Below are positions 43,223 to 52,837 of a DNA stretch of 64,000 bases, piece after piece. Source of the stretch: Variovorax paradoxus. Its GTDB lineage: Bacteria > Pseudomonadota > Gammaproteobacteria > Burkholderiales > Burkholderiaceae_C. The stretch covers positions 1,364,001-1,428,000 of the forward strand of contig NZ_LR743508.1 of NCBI RefSeq assembly GCF_902712855.1, in the 5' to 3' direction. How positions within the stretch are numbered: the stretch's first letter is position 1; every line of letters starts with the position of its first letter. Under the pieces are notes generated by a model. It was given only the letters and a program-made list of their open reading frames with translations. It made no database searches and was not told the DNA's origin. A program made the translations under genes and the position numbers.

Positions 43223-44275
43223 TCAACTATTTTTCGGTGCCGCGGCGGCATGCCGCTGGCGCGGCCGCACGCTCACCCAGTAGCGGGTGTAGGTGTGCAC
43301 CTCGATCGGCAACGCGGAGGTCAGCGAAGCGAGCACGCTGTCGGTGTCGTCCAGCGGATAGGCGCCGGACACCTGCAGCACGGCGACCGCCGGATCGCAG
43401 CCCAGCCGTCCGAGGCGGTAGCGCCCGAGCTCGGCCAGGAAATCGGCCAGGCGCATGTGGGAGACGACCAGCATGCCGTCGGTCCAGGCGCTGGCGTTGC
43501 CGTCGAGCGCGCCGGTGGGCGTGGCCTGGGTGCGCGTGAGGCGGCCCGCGAAGCCGGCCTTCAGCACCTGCGACAGCGCCGGCGCATCGAGCGGCCGCAT
43601 CTCGACGGCGCCCTGCAGCACGCCCACGTCGACGGAGCCGTCGTCCCGCGCGCGCACCGTGAAGCGCGTGCCGAGGGCGCGCGCCGAGCCGGCCTGCGTC
43701 TCGACGTAGAAGGGGCGGTGCGTGGCGTCCTGTGCGGTCTGCACCAGGATCTCGCCGCGCACCAGTTGCAGCACGCGGCGTTCGGCGTCGAAGCGCACGT
43801 TGATCGCACTGCCGGTATTGAGGATCGCCTGGCCGCCGTCCGGCAGTTGCAAGGTCTGACGCTCGCCGATGGCCGAGACATGGTCGGCCGTGAACGCGCG
43901 CCAGGGCGTGGACTGGCGTGCGACCAGCGCCGTGCCGCCGGCAACCACCATCGCCGTGAGCAGCTGCACGCTGCGGCGGCGCTGCATGGAGGCAGGCGCT
44001 GCGGTCAAGGCGGCCCGGGCCACGGGCGTCGGAATGCCGGCGAGCCGGCCGCCGACCTGCTCGATGCGTTGCCAGGCGGCCTCGTGGGCGGGGTCGGCAT
44101 CGCGCCAGCGTTGCCAGCGCGCACGCTGCGCCGTGCTGGTGTCGCCCGACTTGAGCGCCATCCACCAGTGAACGGCCTCCTGTGCGACGGCGGGCGCGAT
44201 GCGCTCGCTGCCCTGCATCAGGGGCAGGCCGGTGGCGTCTTCCTGAAGGAGGCCCATGCGCGGCACCGCGGTCAT
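43223..44275 (-). CDS. fecR: FecR-type anti-sigma/signal transducer
   Basis: A 350-residue inner-membrane regulator. The N-terminal cytoplasmic part (DUF4880-like) has AVHWWMALKSGD and WQRWRDADPAHEAAWQRIE, a single helix at about residues 82-102 (LTAMVVAGGTALVA), and the periplasmic FecR domain GERQTLQLPDGGQAILNTGSAI. It relays the receptor's occupancy to the sigma factor. ATG 44275 overlaps the sigma gene's stop (ATGA). A second in-frame ATG is at 44257. Confidence 0.92.
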   Translation of the reverse strand: MTAVPRMGLLQEDATGLPLMQGSERIAPAVAQEAVHWWMALKSGDTSTAQRARWQRWRDADPAHEAAWQRIEQVGGRLAGIPTPVARAALTAAPASMQRRRSVQLLTAMVVAGGTALVARQSTPWRAFTADHVSAIGERQTLQLPDGGQAILNTGSAINVRFDAERRVLQLVRGEILVQTAQDATHRPFYVETQAGSARALGTRFTVRARDDGSVDVGVLQGAVEMRPLDAPALSQVLKAGFAGRLTRTQATPTGALDGNASAWTDGMLVVSHMRLADFLAELGRYRLGRLGCDPAVAVLQVSGAYPLDDTDSVLASLTSALPIEVHTYTRYWVSVRPRQRHAAAAPKNS

Positions 44276-44778
44276 TCGGGAAAGAAGCAGCGCATGGCGG
44301 CCTTGGCCAGGTGCCGCTTCACGGTCGACACCGAAATGCCGAGCTCCGCCGCGATCTCCGCCTGGCCCAGTCCCTCGAGCTGCGCCAGCAGGAAGGCCTG
44401 CTTGGCCTGCGCGGGCAGGCCGCTCAGGCGGCGGTCGATCTCGACCAGCGTTTCCAGCACCATGAGGCGCGCTTCGGGCGACGGCGCCGCAGGCTCGGGC
44501 AGCAGGGCGAGCGCGTCGAGGTAGGCGCGCTCGATGGCGCGCCGCCGCACATGGTTGATGAGCAGGTTGCGCGCCACGGTGGTGAGGTAGGCACGCGGTT
44601 CCTCGACGCGGTCGAGGCCGGGCGCGCGCAGCACGCGCACGAAGGTGTCCTGCGCGAGGTCGGCCGCGTCGAAGGCATTGCCCAGCTTCTTGCGCAGCCA
44701 GCCCTGCAGCCAGCCGTGATGTTCGCTGTAGAGCAGGTGGACATGGGCGTGCAGGGCGGGCTCGGCAGCGGCAGGCAT
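44272..44778 (-). CDS. fecI: FecI-type ECF sigma factor
   Basis: A 168-residue extracytoplasmic sigma factor. Region 2 reads WLRKKLGNAFDAADLAQDTFVRVL, and region 4 QAFLLAQLEGLGQAEIAAELGISVSTVKRHL. It directs transcription of the receptor gene when FecR is activated by ferric chelate import. It is the first gene of fecI-fecR-receptor, and a Fur-box-like site lies 58-76 bp upstream. Confidence 0.95.
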   Translation of the reverse strand: MPAAAEPALHAHVHLLYSEHHGWLQGWLRKKLGNAFDAADLAQDTFVRVLRAPGLDRVEEPRAYLTTVARNLLINHVRRRAIERAYLDALALLPEPAAPSPEARLMVLETLVEIDRRLSGLPAQAKQAFLLAQLEGLGQAEIAAELGISVSTVKRHLAKAAMRCFFPE

Positions 44779-44835
44779 GAGGCGTGGGCGGACAGGGGAC
44801 GGGGAGGCCCGTCATGGACCTGGGCGGTGATTATA

Positions 44836-44854
44836 TGAATGAAAGTCATTCTCA
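44836..44854. promoter_or_regulatory. Fur-box-like site upstream of fecI
   Basis: On the minus strand the 19-mer reads TGAGAATGACTTTCATTCA, with the inverted GAATGA/TCATTC arms typical of Fur sites (GATAATGATAATCATTATC type). It lies in the fecI-araC gap, 58 bp upstream of the fecI start, as expected for iron repression of an ECF iron-uptake locus. Confidence 0.75.
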
Positions 44855-45033
44855 AGTAGATCGTTTAGCGACGCTCCCCGCGCGCTGTTGCGGCTGGGCA
44901 AGGTTCTTGCACTCGACGCTGGGGCCGCCCGGGCAACTCCCATGGCGGCGAGCGGTTGCCGGACGTAGATTTCCGGCGTGCGACAGGCATCCTTTCCTGT
45001 TCGCCTTTCCCACTTTGATCCGCAGGAGTGTCC

Positions 45034-46032
45034 GTGGACGCATGGTCGAGCCAGCAGCTTTCCCCGTTGTATGGACGCGAAGTCTTCCGTTCGCGCGAGG
45101 CGGACGAGACCCATGCGCGCGTCGCCCGTGAGCTGAAGCCGCATCGCAGCGTGTGGGGCCGAGGCAACGTCGACGCCGTCTTCTGCCGCGCCGAGCTGGG
45201 CGCACTGTCGTTGTGCATCCTGCGTTATGGCTGCGACGTCGACATCGAGCCCGATGCGCTCGGCAACTTCGTGCTGGTGCAGATGCCGCTGCGCGGCCGT
45301 GCCGACGTCCACACCGGCGCGCAGACCCTGCAGATCCATCCGGGGCAGGGCGCCATCATTTCCGCGCACAGGCCCGTGCGGCTGCGCTGGCACGCCGACT
45401 GCGAGCAGCTGATGCTCAAGATCGAACTCAGCCGGCTGCAGGAAGTGGCCCGCCATGCCTTCGCGCTGCGAGGCACCGGCAACGTCGGCGAGATCGACTT
45501 CGACATGCCCTTTCGCCTCGACGACGCGGCAGGCGCGCAGTGGTGCCGCATGGTGGCCGGGCTTGCGAGTTCGTTCGACGGGTTCGACCCGCGCTGGCTC
45601 TCGCACTGCGAGGACAACCTGATGCTCTACCTGCTGTGCCACCGGCCCAACTCGGTGCTGCGGCAGCAGGCCGACGCGCGGCGCGGCTCGGAAGAAACGA
45701 GCCTGCACCAGTTGCGGCGCGCCGAGGAATTCATGCGCGAGCGGCTCGACACGCCGCTGTCGCTCGAGGACGTGGCGCAGGCCGCCGGCATGACGCGCCG
45801 CGGCCTCGCGCTGCTGTTCAGGCGCTTTCGCGACCTGTCGCCGGGCGAGGTGCTGCGCAACATGCGGCTCGACGCCGCGCATGCGCAGCTCGCGCGGCAC
45901 GACGGCGCGAGCGTGACGGATGTGGCGCTGAACTGCGGCTTCTCGCACCTCAGCCGCTTCTCGGCCTGCTACCGCGAACGCTTCGGCCACCTGCCGCGCG
46001 ACACCTCGCGCCTTCCTGCCGCGAGGCACTGA
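45034..46032 (+). CDS. AraC-family transcriptional regulator
   Basis: A 332-residue AraC-type activator. The N-terminal ligand domain is of the AraC-binding-like type with LGNFVLVQMPLRGRADV, and the C-terminal double HTH has LSLEDVAQAAGMTRRGLALLFRRF and VTDVALNCGFSHLSRFSACYRERFG. The start is taken as GTG 45034, six bases after an AGGAG site; a GTG two codons earlier overlaps that site. It is divergent from fecI across the Fur-like site, so it could respond to siderophore or catechol, but there is no proof it acts on the fec genes. Confidence 0.88.
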   Translation: MDAWSSQQLSPLYGREVFRSREADETHARVARELKPHRSVWGRGNVDAVFCRAELGALSLCILRYGCDVDIEPDALGNFVLVQMPLRGRADVHTGAQTLQIHPGQGAIISAHRPVRLRWHADCEQLMLKIELSRLQEVARHAFALRGTGNVGEIDFDMPFRLDDAAGAQWCRMVAGLASSFDGFDPRWLSHCEDNLMLYLLCHRPNSVLRQQADARRGSEETSLHQLRRAEEFMRERLDTPLSLEDVAQAAGMTRRGLALLFRRFRDLSPGEVLRNMRLDAAHAQLARHDGASVTDVALNCGFSHLSRFSACYRERFGHLPRDTSRLPAARH

Positions 46033-46213
46033 ACCTTTCAGATTCCGGCCTCACGCTCGCCGGGACTGCCTTGCGTTCGCCCCGCTTCGCCCGCTGCAAG
46101 TCGGCCGTGGCCTGAAAGCGTCCATCAATGGCCCGAACGCCGCTGCCGCGCCTGCCCGCAGCGAGGCCCGCGTCCCTAGACTTTCGGCTTCCCATCCACG
46201 AACCGCCGCAGCG

Positions 46214-47260
46214 ATGCGCACGCCCTTGCCGGCGCCGCGGCGTTCGCGTCAACCAGGAGCCACCATCAACACCATCGCCACGCCGAGCCGGACGGGCAGC
46301 CCGCGGCAGGCATCCGTCCGGCACCTTCCGGTCAATCTCTTCGCCTCCGTCATGGGCATCTCGGGCCTCGCCACGGCGTGGCGCCAGGCCACCCACCAGT
46401 TCGGCGCAAGCCCGCTGGTGGAAGGTGCGATCGGCGCGGTCGCGGTCGGCATCTTCATCCTGCTGTGCCTGGCCTACGGCGCCAAGGTTTTGCGCCATCC
46501 GGATGCGGTCCAGGGAGAGTTCCGGCATCCGATTGCCGGCAACTTCTTCGGCACGGTGACCATCGCCATCCTGCTGATCTCCTCCGTCGTGGCGCCGGTC
46601 AGCGCGCTGGCCTCGCAGGTGCTCTGGACCATCGGCGCGGCGACGACGATCGCGCTGTCCTTCACGATCGTCAGCCGGCTGCTGCGGGGCAAGGTCGATG
46701 CCGGGCACGCGGTGCCGGCCTGGCTCATTCCCGGCGTGGCCACGCTCGACATCACGGTCGCCGGCGGCACCATGCCGATGGCCTGGGCGCACGAGCTCAA
46801 CCTGTTCGCGATGGCGGTAGGCACCACGATGGCGCTGCTCTTCTTCACGATGATCATGTCGCGGCTGATCCATCACCACGAGAAGCTCGCCAGCGAGATG
46901 GTGCCGTCGATGATGATCCTGATCGCGCCCTTCGAGGTGGGCTTTCTCGCCTACACGCACTTCTTCCAGCGCGTCGACACCTTCGCGGCGATGCTCTTCT
47001 ACTTCGGGCTGTTCGTCTTCCTCGCGCTGGTCTTCAAGATCTTCAGGCGAAGCATTCCGTTCGCCGCCGGCTGGTGGGCCCTGAGCTTCCCGATCGCCGC
47101 GCTGTGCAACGCCGCATTGCGCTATGCCGAGCATGTGCACAACGCGGCGTTGACGGCACTCGCCGTGGCGCTGCTCGCCTTCCTCAGCGTGCTCATCGCC
47201 GTGCTGACGTACCGCACGCTCCACCTGCTCGCGAGCGGCAGGCTTCTCGCGCCGAAGTGA
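46214..47260 (+). CDS. SLAC1/TehA-family membrane transporter
   Basis: A 348-residue protein with about ten membrane helices. It opens the conserved region at HLPVNLFASVMGISGLATAW and contains GVATLDITVAGGTMPM and PFEVGFLAYTHFF, as in tellurite-resistance/dicarboxylate (TDT) and SLAC1 anion channels. Members conduct small anions or C4-dicarboxylates. The start is uncertain: ATG 46214 has no obvious ribosome site, while a CAGGAG lies inside the frame near 46255 with no standard start codon after it. The 181 bp before it contain no gene I recognise. Its stop overlaps mug (TGATG). Confidence 0.82.
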   Translation: MRTPLPAPRRSRQPGATINTIATPSRTGSPRQASVRHLPVNLFASVMGISGLATAWRQATHQFGASPLVEGAIGAVAVGIFILLCLAYGAKVLRHPDAVQGEFRHPIAGNFFGTVTIAILLISSVVAPVSALASQVLWTIGAATTIALSFTIVSRLLRGKVDAGHAVPAWLIPGVATLDITVAGGTMPMAWAHELNLFAMAVGTTMALLFFTMIMSRLIHHHEKLASEMVPSMMILIAPFEVGFLAYTHFFQRVDTFAAMLFYFGLFVFLALVFKIFRRSIPFAAGWWALSFPIAALCNAALRYAEHVHNAALTALAVALLAFLSVLIAVLTYRTLHLLASGRLLAPK

Positions 47261-47868
47261 TGCCCGCACCGGTCTCCGGCCGGCAGCCGATGCAGTCGGC
47301 CCGGAACGCTCGCACCTCGGCCGCAAAGAGCGGCAACCACCGGGGCGACGGCCTGCCGGACATCCTGGCGCCGGGGCTCGATGTCGTCTTCTGCGGCATC
47401 AACCCCGGCAGGCGTGCCGTGGCCTCGGGCCATCATTTCGACGGCCGGGGCAACCGCTTCTGGCGCGTGCTGTTCCTCGCCGGGTTCACGCCGGTGTCGA
47501 TGACGCCGGCGCAGGACCGCCTGCTGCCCGCGCTGGGCTGCGGCCTGACCACGGTCGTGGGGCGCGCCACCGCCAGCGCGAGCGAACTGGCAGCGCACGA
47601 ATTCGCCGCTGCGGCCGAGGGCTTCGTCGCGAAGATCCGGGCCTGCGGGCCGCGCCACCTCGCCTTCCTCGGCAAGGCCGCGTACGCAGGAATGACCGGC
47701 CGCCAGGAACTCGCGTGGGGCCGGCAGGCCGAGCCCTTCGCGGGCGCGCAGGCTTGGGTCCTTCCGAACCCGAGCGGACTCAATCGTGCGTTCTCGCTCG
47801 ACGATCTCGTGGCGGCGTACAAGGCGTTGCGCGTGGCGAGCGCCTCCGGACCTGCGAAGAGGCCCTGA
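47260..47868 (+). CDS. mug: G/U mismatch-specific DNA glycosylase Mug
   Basis: A 202-residue uracil-DNA glycosylase superfamily protein. The active-site motif GINPGRRAVASGHHF matches Mug (GINPG..SA/G), and NPSGLNRAFSL is the second motif near the C-terminus. It removes uracil or ethenocytosine opposite G. The first 30 residues are an unstructured extension. ATG 47260 overlaps the stop of the SLAC1 gene by one base; the two have no evident functional link. Confidence 0.92.
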   Translation: MPAPVSGRQPMQSARNARTSAAKSGNHRGDGLPDILAPGLDVVFCGINPGRRAVASGHHFDGRGNRFWRVLFLAGFTPVSMTPAQDRLLPALGCGLTTVVGRATASASELAAHEFAAAAEGFVAKIRACGPRHLAFLGKAAYAGMTGRQELAWGRQAEPFAGAQAWVLPNPSGLNRAFSLDDLVAAYKALRVASASGPAKRP

Positions 47869-47889
47869 GCCGCTGCCCGCGCATCAGCC

Positions 47890-49089
47890 TCAGGATTTCA
47901 TCGCGCACTGGGCAGCGGTGGTGTCCTGGTAGTTCTGCAGCACCGTGCCGATCACCTTGTTCGAGATGCGCCCGCTCGCGTCCTTGCCGATCACGCGCAG
48001 GTAGTAGTTCTGGATCGGGAAGTTGTTCGCGCCGTAGCGGAAATCGCCGCGCACCGACTTGTAGTTGGCCGCCTTGATGGCTTTCAGCAGCGCGGGGCGG
48101 TCGGCGACCTTGCCGCCGACGTCGCGCACCGCGGCATCCATCGCCATCAGCACGTCGTAGGCCTGGCCTGCGTAGAACGACGGGTTGCGGCCGTTGTTCT
48201 GCTCGCGGAAGGCGGCCACGAAGCGCTGGTTGGCGGGGTTGTCGAGGTCGAAGGACCAGTGCGCGGTGTTGAACAGGCCGAGCATCGGATCGCCGACGGC
48301 GGGGATCATGTCCTCGTCGGCCGAGAACGCGGTGGAGACGAGCGCCACGTCCTTCGACAGGCCCGCGCCCACGAACTGCTTGATGAAGCTCACGCCCATC
48401 GCGCCCGGCAGGAAGAAGTAGAGCGCGTCCGGCTTCGATGCGCGGATCTGCGCCAGTTCGGCCGAGTAGTCGAGCTGGCCGAGCTTGGTGTAGAGCTCGT
48501 CGCCCACCGTGCCCTTGTAGGTGCGCTTGAACCCGGTGATGGCGTCCTTGCCGCCGGGATAGCTGGGCGCGATGAGCGCGACCTTCTTGAACGCCTTGTC
48601 GGAGGCGAACTTGCCCGCGGCCTCGTGGTACGCGTCGTTGGGGTACGACGCGCCGAAGAAGTACGGGTTGCAGCGCGCGCCCGAGTAGTCGCTGGGGCCT
48701 GTGTTGCTCGACAGGTAGGGCACCTTGGCTGCGAACAGCGGCGGGCCGACGGCCAGCGCGACCGACGAGCCGACGGGGCCGGTGAACAGGTCGATCTTGT
48801 CGCGCATGAGCATGCGCTCCACCACCTGGCGCGCCGTCTCGGGGTTGCCGGCGGTGTCGGCTTCGACGAACTCGACCGGAACGCCGCCCAGCTTGCCGCC
48901 GAGCTGCTTCATCGCCACGGCGAAGCCGGCCTTGGCCTCGGCGCCGCCGACGGCGAACGGGCCCGAAAGGTCCATGGCGAGACCGACCTTGACGGCCTGT
49001 GCGTGCGAGGGAGTGGCCAGCGCGCCGAAGGAAACGGCGGTTGCGATGGCGATGGCCCACCGGGCGGTGGGGGTGCTTGCCTGCGACAT
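47890..49089 (-). CDS. LivJ-type branched-chain/aromatic substrate-binding protein
   Basis: A 399-residue periplasmic binding protein for an ABC importer. A cleavable signal ends ATPSHAQA; the two-lobed receptor fold shows VKVGLAMDLSGPFAVGG, DLFTGPVGSSVALAV and YPNDAYHEAAGKFA. AGGAGAG precedes ATG 49089. No permease or ATPase gene is nearby. It is divergent from the Rieske dioxygenase operon, so it probably captures the aromatic substrate for that pathway. Confidence 0.9.
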   Translation of the reverse strand: MSQASTPTARWAIAIATAVSFGALATPSHAQAVKVGLAMDLSGPFAVGGAEAKAGFAVAMKQLGGKLGGVPVEFVEADTAGNPETARQVVERMLMRDKIDLFTGPVGSSVALAVGPPLFAAKVPYLSSNTGPSDYSGARCNPYFFGASYPNDAYHEAAGKFASDKAFKKVALIAPSYPGGKDAITGFKRTYKGTVGDELYTKLGQLDYSAELAQIRASKPDALYFFLPGAMGVSFIKQFVGAGLSKDVALVSTAFSADEDMIPAVGDPMLGLFNTAHWSFDLDNPANQRFVAAFREQNNGRNPSFYAGQAYDVLMAMDAAVRDVGGKVADRPALLKAIKAANYKSVRGDFRYGANNFPIQNYYLRVIGKDASGRISNKVIGTVLQNYQDTTAAQCAMKS

Positions 49090-49277
49090 GGAAGAACTCT
49101 CCTGTGGAGGGGGTCGATGAACGTGGGGACGGAAGTGCAGGGCGCAGTCTGTGGGCCGGCGCGCCACGCCGCTATCCGTTTCGTGCAGGGAAAGCGGCTG
49201 CAGGAAATGGACAGACAGCAAGGCAGGGCGCTCCACAGAATGGCCGCCGAACCCCACCACTCCAGAGACGAGACCCG

Positions 49278-50540
49278 ATGAGCAGCTACATCGACATTCC
49301 GGCCGGCGACGGCACGCAGAGCTTCCGCGGCTACCTGGCCCTGCCGGCCTCGGGGCGCGGCCCCGGCATCGTGCTGTGCCAGGAGATCTTCGGCATCAAC
49401 GACTACGTGCGCGAGGTGGCCGACCTCTACGCCGAAGAAGGCTACGTGGTGCTCGCACCCGACCTGTTCTGGCGCATGGAACCCAACGTGGAACTCGGCT
49501 ATTCGCCCGAGGACTGGCAGCGCGCCTTCGGCTTCTTCCAGAAGTTCGACGTCGATGCCGGCGTGGCCGACGTCACTGCCAGCGTGAAGGCGCTGCGCGC
49601 GCACCCGGCCTGCACCGGCAAGGTCGGCGCGCTGGGCTTCTGCCTGGGCGGCAAGCTCGCCTACCTGGCGGCAGCGCACTCCGGCGTGGACGCGGCGGTG
49701 GGCTACTACGGCGTGGGCATCGAGGGCGCGCTCGACCTGGTGCCGAAGATCGGATGCCCGATCGCGCTTCACTTCTCCGAACTCGACCAGTTCTGCCCGC
49801 CGGAGGCGCGCACGCAGGTGCTCGAGGCCTTCGCCGGCAAGCCCGGCGCGCAGATGTATGTGTACCCCGGCGTCGACCACGCCTTCGCGCGCACCGGCGG
49901 CGACCACTTCGACAAGCCCTCCGCGCTCATGGCGCACCAGCGCTCCATGGCGCTGTTCAAGGAGGCGATCGGGCCGGTCTACGACCTGTCGGCGCTGTGG
50001 GACAAGCACTGCGAGTACGAATTCGCCACGCGCGACGTGGTCGCGACCATGGCCACCATGGTGGGCGAGCCCTACGTCAACCACATCCCGACCATGACGG
50101 GCGGCGTGGGCGCCAGGGAGCTGTCGCGCTTCTACAAGCACCACTTCATCCCGACCACGCCGCCGGACACGCGGCTTACGCCCATCTCGCGCACCGTGGG
50201 CGCAACGCAGATCGTGGACGAGATGCTGTTCTGCTTCACCCACACGGTGGAGGTCGACTGGATGCTGCCGGGCATCGCGCCCACCGGCAAGCCCGTGGAG
50301 ATCCCGCTGGTGGCCATCGTGAAGTTCCGCGGCGACAAGCTCTACCACGAGCACATCTACTGGGACCAGGCCAGTGTGCTGGTGCAGATCGGCCTGCTCG
50401 ACCCTGCGGGCCTGCCCGTGGCCGGCGCGGAAACCGCGCGCAAGCTGGTCGACGAGACGCTGCCTTCGAACGGGCTGATGGCGCGCTGGGCGAAGTCGGA
50501 CGCGCTCACCATCGCCGATCCTGCGCTGCCGCTGGGATGA
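49278..50540 (+). CDS. Dienelactone hydrolase fused to a SnoaL-like (NTF2-fold) domain
   Basis: A 420-residue fusion. Residues 1 to about 225 are a dienelactone-hydrolase domain: LCQEIFGINDYVRE, nucleophile GALGFCLGGKLAYLA (Cys in the place of Ser, as in DLH), acid around FSELDQFCP and GVDHAFARTG with the His. Residues about 245-380 are an NTF2/SnoaL-type domain (HHFIPTTPPDTRLTPISRTVG, WDQASVLVQIGLLD). DLH opens dienelactones in ortho-type aromatic breakdown. It begins the Rieske operon and overlaps the reductase gene by ATGA. The fused extra domain could process the next intermediate. Confidence 0.85.
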   Translation: MSSYIDIPAGDGTQSFRGYLALPASGRGPGIVLCQEIFGINDYVREVADLYAEEGYVVLAPDLFWRMEPNVELGYSPEDWQRAFGFFQKFDVDAGVADVTASVKALRAHPACTGKVGALGFCLGGKLAYLAAAHSGVDAAVGYYGVGIEGALDLVPKIGCPIALHFSELDQFCPPEARTQVLEAFAGKPGAQMYVYPGVDHAFARTGGDHFDKPSALMAHQRSMALFKEAIGPVYDLSALWDKHCEYEFATRDVVATMATMVGEPYVNHIPTMTGGVGARELSRFYKHHFIPTTPPDTRLTPISRTVGATQIVDEMLFCFTHTVEVDWMLPGIAPTGKPVEIPLVAIVKFRGDKLYHEHIYWDQASVLVQIGLLDPAGLPVAGAETARKLVDETLPSNGLMARWAKSDALTIADPALPLG

Positions 50541-51502
50541 GCGCTGCGACGGACATGCTGGAGCTGGTCGTGGCATCGGTCACGTCGCTCACGCCGGCCA
50601 TCAAGGCCTTCGTGCTGCGCAGTGCGAACGGCGAGCCGCTGCCGCCGTTCGCGCCGGGCGCCCATCTGGGCGTGCAGGTGATGCAGGCCAACGGGCACGC
50701 CGGGCAGCGCGCCTATTCGCTGGCGCGGCCGCACGGTGCGGCGGACTGCTACGAGATCGCGGTGCTGCACGAGCCGCAGGGCGCGGGCGGCTCGGCGTGG
50801 ATGCACGATGTGAGGGAAGGCGCGGTGCTGACCTCGCATGCGCCGCGCAACGACTTCGCACTGCACCGGGGCGATGTGGCGCCGCTGCTCGTCGCGGGAG
50901 GCATCGGCATCACGCCGCTGCTTTGCATGGCGCGGGCGCTGGCGGCCGAAGGGCAGGCCTTCGAGTTCGTCTATGCCACGCGCAGCGAGGAGGCCACCGC
51001 CTATCTGCACGAGGTGCGTGCGCTCGGCGGCACGATGGTGCACGACGGCGGCGATCCATCGCGCGGCATCGACCTGCGCGCCCTGCTCGCGGCCCCGGCC
51101 GCCGGGCGCCACCTGCACGTCTGCGGCCCGCGCGGCCTGGTGCAGGCGGTGGTCGACACCGCCCGCGAACTCGGCTGGCCCGGCGACCATGTCCACTTCG
51201 AACTCTTCGCCGGTGCGCTCGAGCAGACCGGAGACAAGGCCTTCGAGGTGCGCACGCTGCGCTCGGGCAGGACGCTCACGGTGCGGCCCGAGCAGAGCCT
51301 GCTCGACGTGCTCATCGCTGCCGGCCTCGATCCGCTCTACGACTGCCGCCAGGGCGACTGCGGCGTCTGTGCGGTCGACGTGGCCGAGGGCGTGCCCGAC
51401 CACCGCGACCACAACCTGAGCCCGCGCGAGAAGGCGGGCGGCAAGACCCTGTGCACCTGCGTGTCGCGCGCGAAGACGCCGGTGCTGGTGCTCGACATCT
51501 GA
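50537..51502 (+). CDS. VanB/phthalate dioxygenase-type reductase
   Basis: A 321-residue single-chain oxygenase reductase. The order is flavin domain (RAYSLARP), NAD domain (VAGGIGITPLLCMAR and HVCGPRGLVQ) and C-terminal plant-type [2Fe-2S] domain (DCRQGDCGVCAVDVAEG, then LCTCVSRA). It delivers NADH electrons to the Rieske oxygenase encoded next. ATG 50537 overlaps the DLH gene stop. Confidence 0.93.
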   Translation: MSAATDMLELVVASVTSLTPAIKAFVLRSANGEPLPPFAPGAHLGVQVMQANGHAGQRAYSLARPHGAADCYEIAVLHEPQGAGGSAWMHDVREGAVLTSHAPRNDFALHRGDVAPLLVAGGIGITPLLCMARALAAEGQAFEFVYATRSEEATAYLHEVRALGGTMVHDGGDPSRGIDLRALLAAPAAGRHLHVCGPRGLVQAVVDTARELGWPGDHVHFELFAGALEQTGDKAFEVRTLRSGRTLTVRPEQSLLDVLIAAGLDPLYDCRQGDCGVCAVDVAEGVPDHRDHNLSPREKAGGKTLCTCVSRAKTPVLVLDI

Positions 51503-51532
51503 CGAACCCACGATCCCAAGGAGACCCACCCC

Positions 51533-52837
51533 ATGACCATCGACCTGCAGGCCCTCGTGCAGCCCGACCGCGTGCACAAGCGCGTCTATACCGACCCGGA
51601 GATCTTCGAGCTGGAGATGGACCGCGTCTTCGGGCAGGCCTGGCTCTACGTCGGCCACGAAAGCCAGGTGCCCAACCCGGGCGACTACTTCACCACCCGC
51701 CTGGGGCGCGAGCCCGTGGTGATGGTGCGCCACACCGACGGTGGCGTGCACGTGATGTTCAACCGCTGCCCGCACAAGGGCGCCAGGATCGTGCCCGAGG
51801 GCAGCGGCAGCGCCGGCAAGTTCCTGCGTTGCCTCTACCACGGCTGGACCTTCAAGTGCGACGGCAGCCTGCTGTCGGTGCCGCTGCGCAGCGGCTACGA
51901 GGACACGGCGCTCGACCTGAAGGACCCGCAGTACGGCGTGCGCAACGTGGCGCGCGTGGCTACGCACCGCGGCTTCGTGTTCGCGAGCCTGTCGAAGGAA
52001 GGCCCGGAGCTCAAGGACTTCCTGGGTGGCGTGGCGACCTCGCTCGACAACTTCTGCGACCGCGCACCCGACGGCGAGGTGGAGGTGGCCGGCGGCGTGC
52101 AGCGCGTGATACAGCGCAACAACTGGAAGATCTTCTTCGAGAACCTGCACGACACCATCCACGCGGTGGCCACGCACGAGTCGTCGTGGCGCGCGGCCAA
52201 GGAAGAGTACGAGTCCATGCCGGCCGGCACGCCGAAGCCCTTCGAGGTGGTGATCGTCGACGGCAACGGCGAGCCGCTGGACTTCTGGGAAAAGCTGGAG
52301 CTCAAGGGCTACGACAACGGCCACGGCTTCATGGAGGGCATCTTCGTGCCGCCGACCGACCCGGTGAGCCTGGCCTACGTGGCCTCGCTCGAGGCCAGCA
52401 AGGGCGCGAAGCGCGCCGAAGAGATCCTGCGCGTGAACCGGCACAACACCATCGTCTATCCGAGCTGCTCCCCGCACACCTCGTTCCAGCAGATCCGCGT
52501 GATCCGCCCGTTGTCGGTGGACCGCACGCTGGTCGAGATCTTCAGCTTCCGGCTGAAGGGCGCACCGGAGGCCACGTTCCAGCGCACGCTGAAGTACACC
52601 AACATCGTCAATTCGCCGTCGTCCAACGTGATGCCCGACGACCTGGAGGCCTACAACCGGGTGCAGGAAGGCCTGGGCTCCGACGGCGGCGACTGGGTCA
52701 GCATGCACCGCGCCGCGGGCCGCGACCAGCTGCTGCCCGGCGGCCGCGCTTCCAACGGCAACAGCGAGATGCCGTCGCGCAACATGTTCGGCGCCTGGGC
52801 GAAGTACATGGGCGTGCAGGCCGGGAGCGCCGAATGA
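51533..52837 (+). CDS. Rieske aromatic-ring-hydroxylating oxygenase, alpha subunit
   Basis: A 434-residue catalytic subunit. The Rieske centre ligands are Cys79-x-His81 and Cys100-x-x-His103 (RCPHKGA and CLYHGW). The mononuclear iron region reads ENLHDTIHAVATH, giving bridging Asp207 and ligands His210 and His215. It should dihydroxylate an aromatic ring with O2. AAGGAGA lies upstream of ATG 51533. It overlaps the beta-subunit gene (ATGA). The substrate is unknown; a carboxylated or amino-aromatic acid would fit the presence of hydrolases, but that is inference. Confidence 0.95.
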   Translation: MTIDLQALVQPDRVHKRVYTDPEIFELEMDRVFGQAWLYVGHESQVPNPGDYFTTRLGREPVVMVRHTDGGVHVMFNRCPHKGARIVPEGSGSAGKFLRCLYHGWTFKCDGSLLSVPLRSGYEDTALDLKDPQYGVRNVARVATHRGFVFASLSKEGPELKDFLGGVATSLDNFCDRAPDGEVEVAGGVQRVIQRNNWKIFFENLHDTIHAVATHESSWRAAKEEYESMPAGTPKPFEVVIVDGNGEPLDFWEKLELKGYDNGHGFMEGIFVPPTDPVSLAYVASLEASKGAKRAEEILRVNRHNTIVYPSCSPHTSFQQIRVIRPLSVDRTLVEIFSFRLKGAPEATFQRTLKYTNIVNSPSSNVMPDDLEAYNRVQEGLGSDGGDWVSMHRAAGRDQLLPGGRASNGNSEMPSRNMFGAWAKYMGVQAGSAE

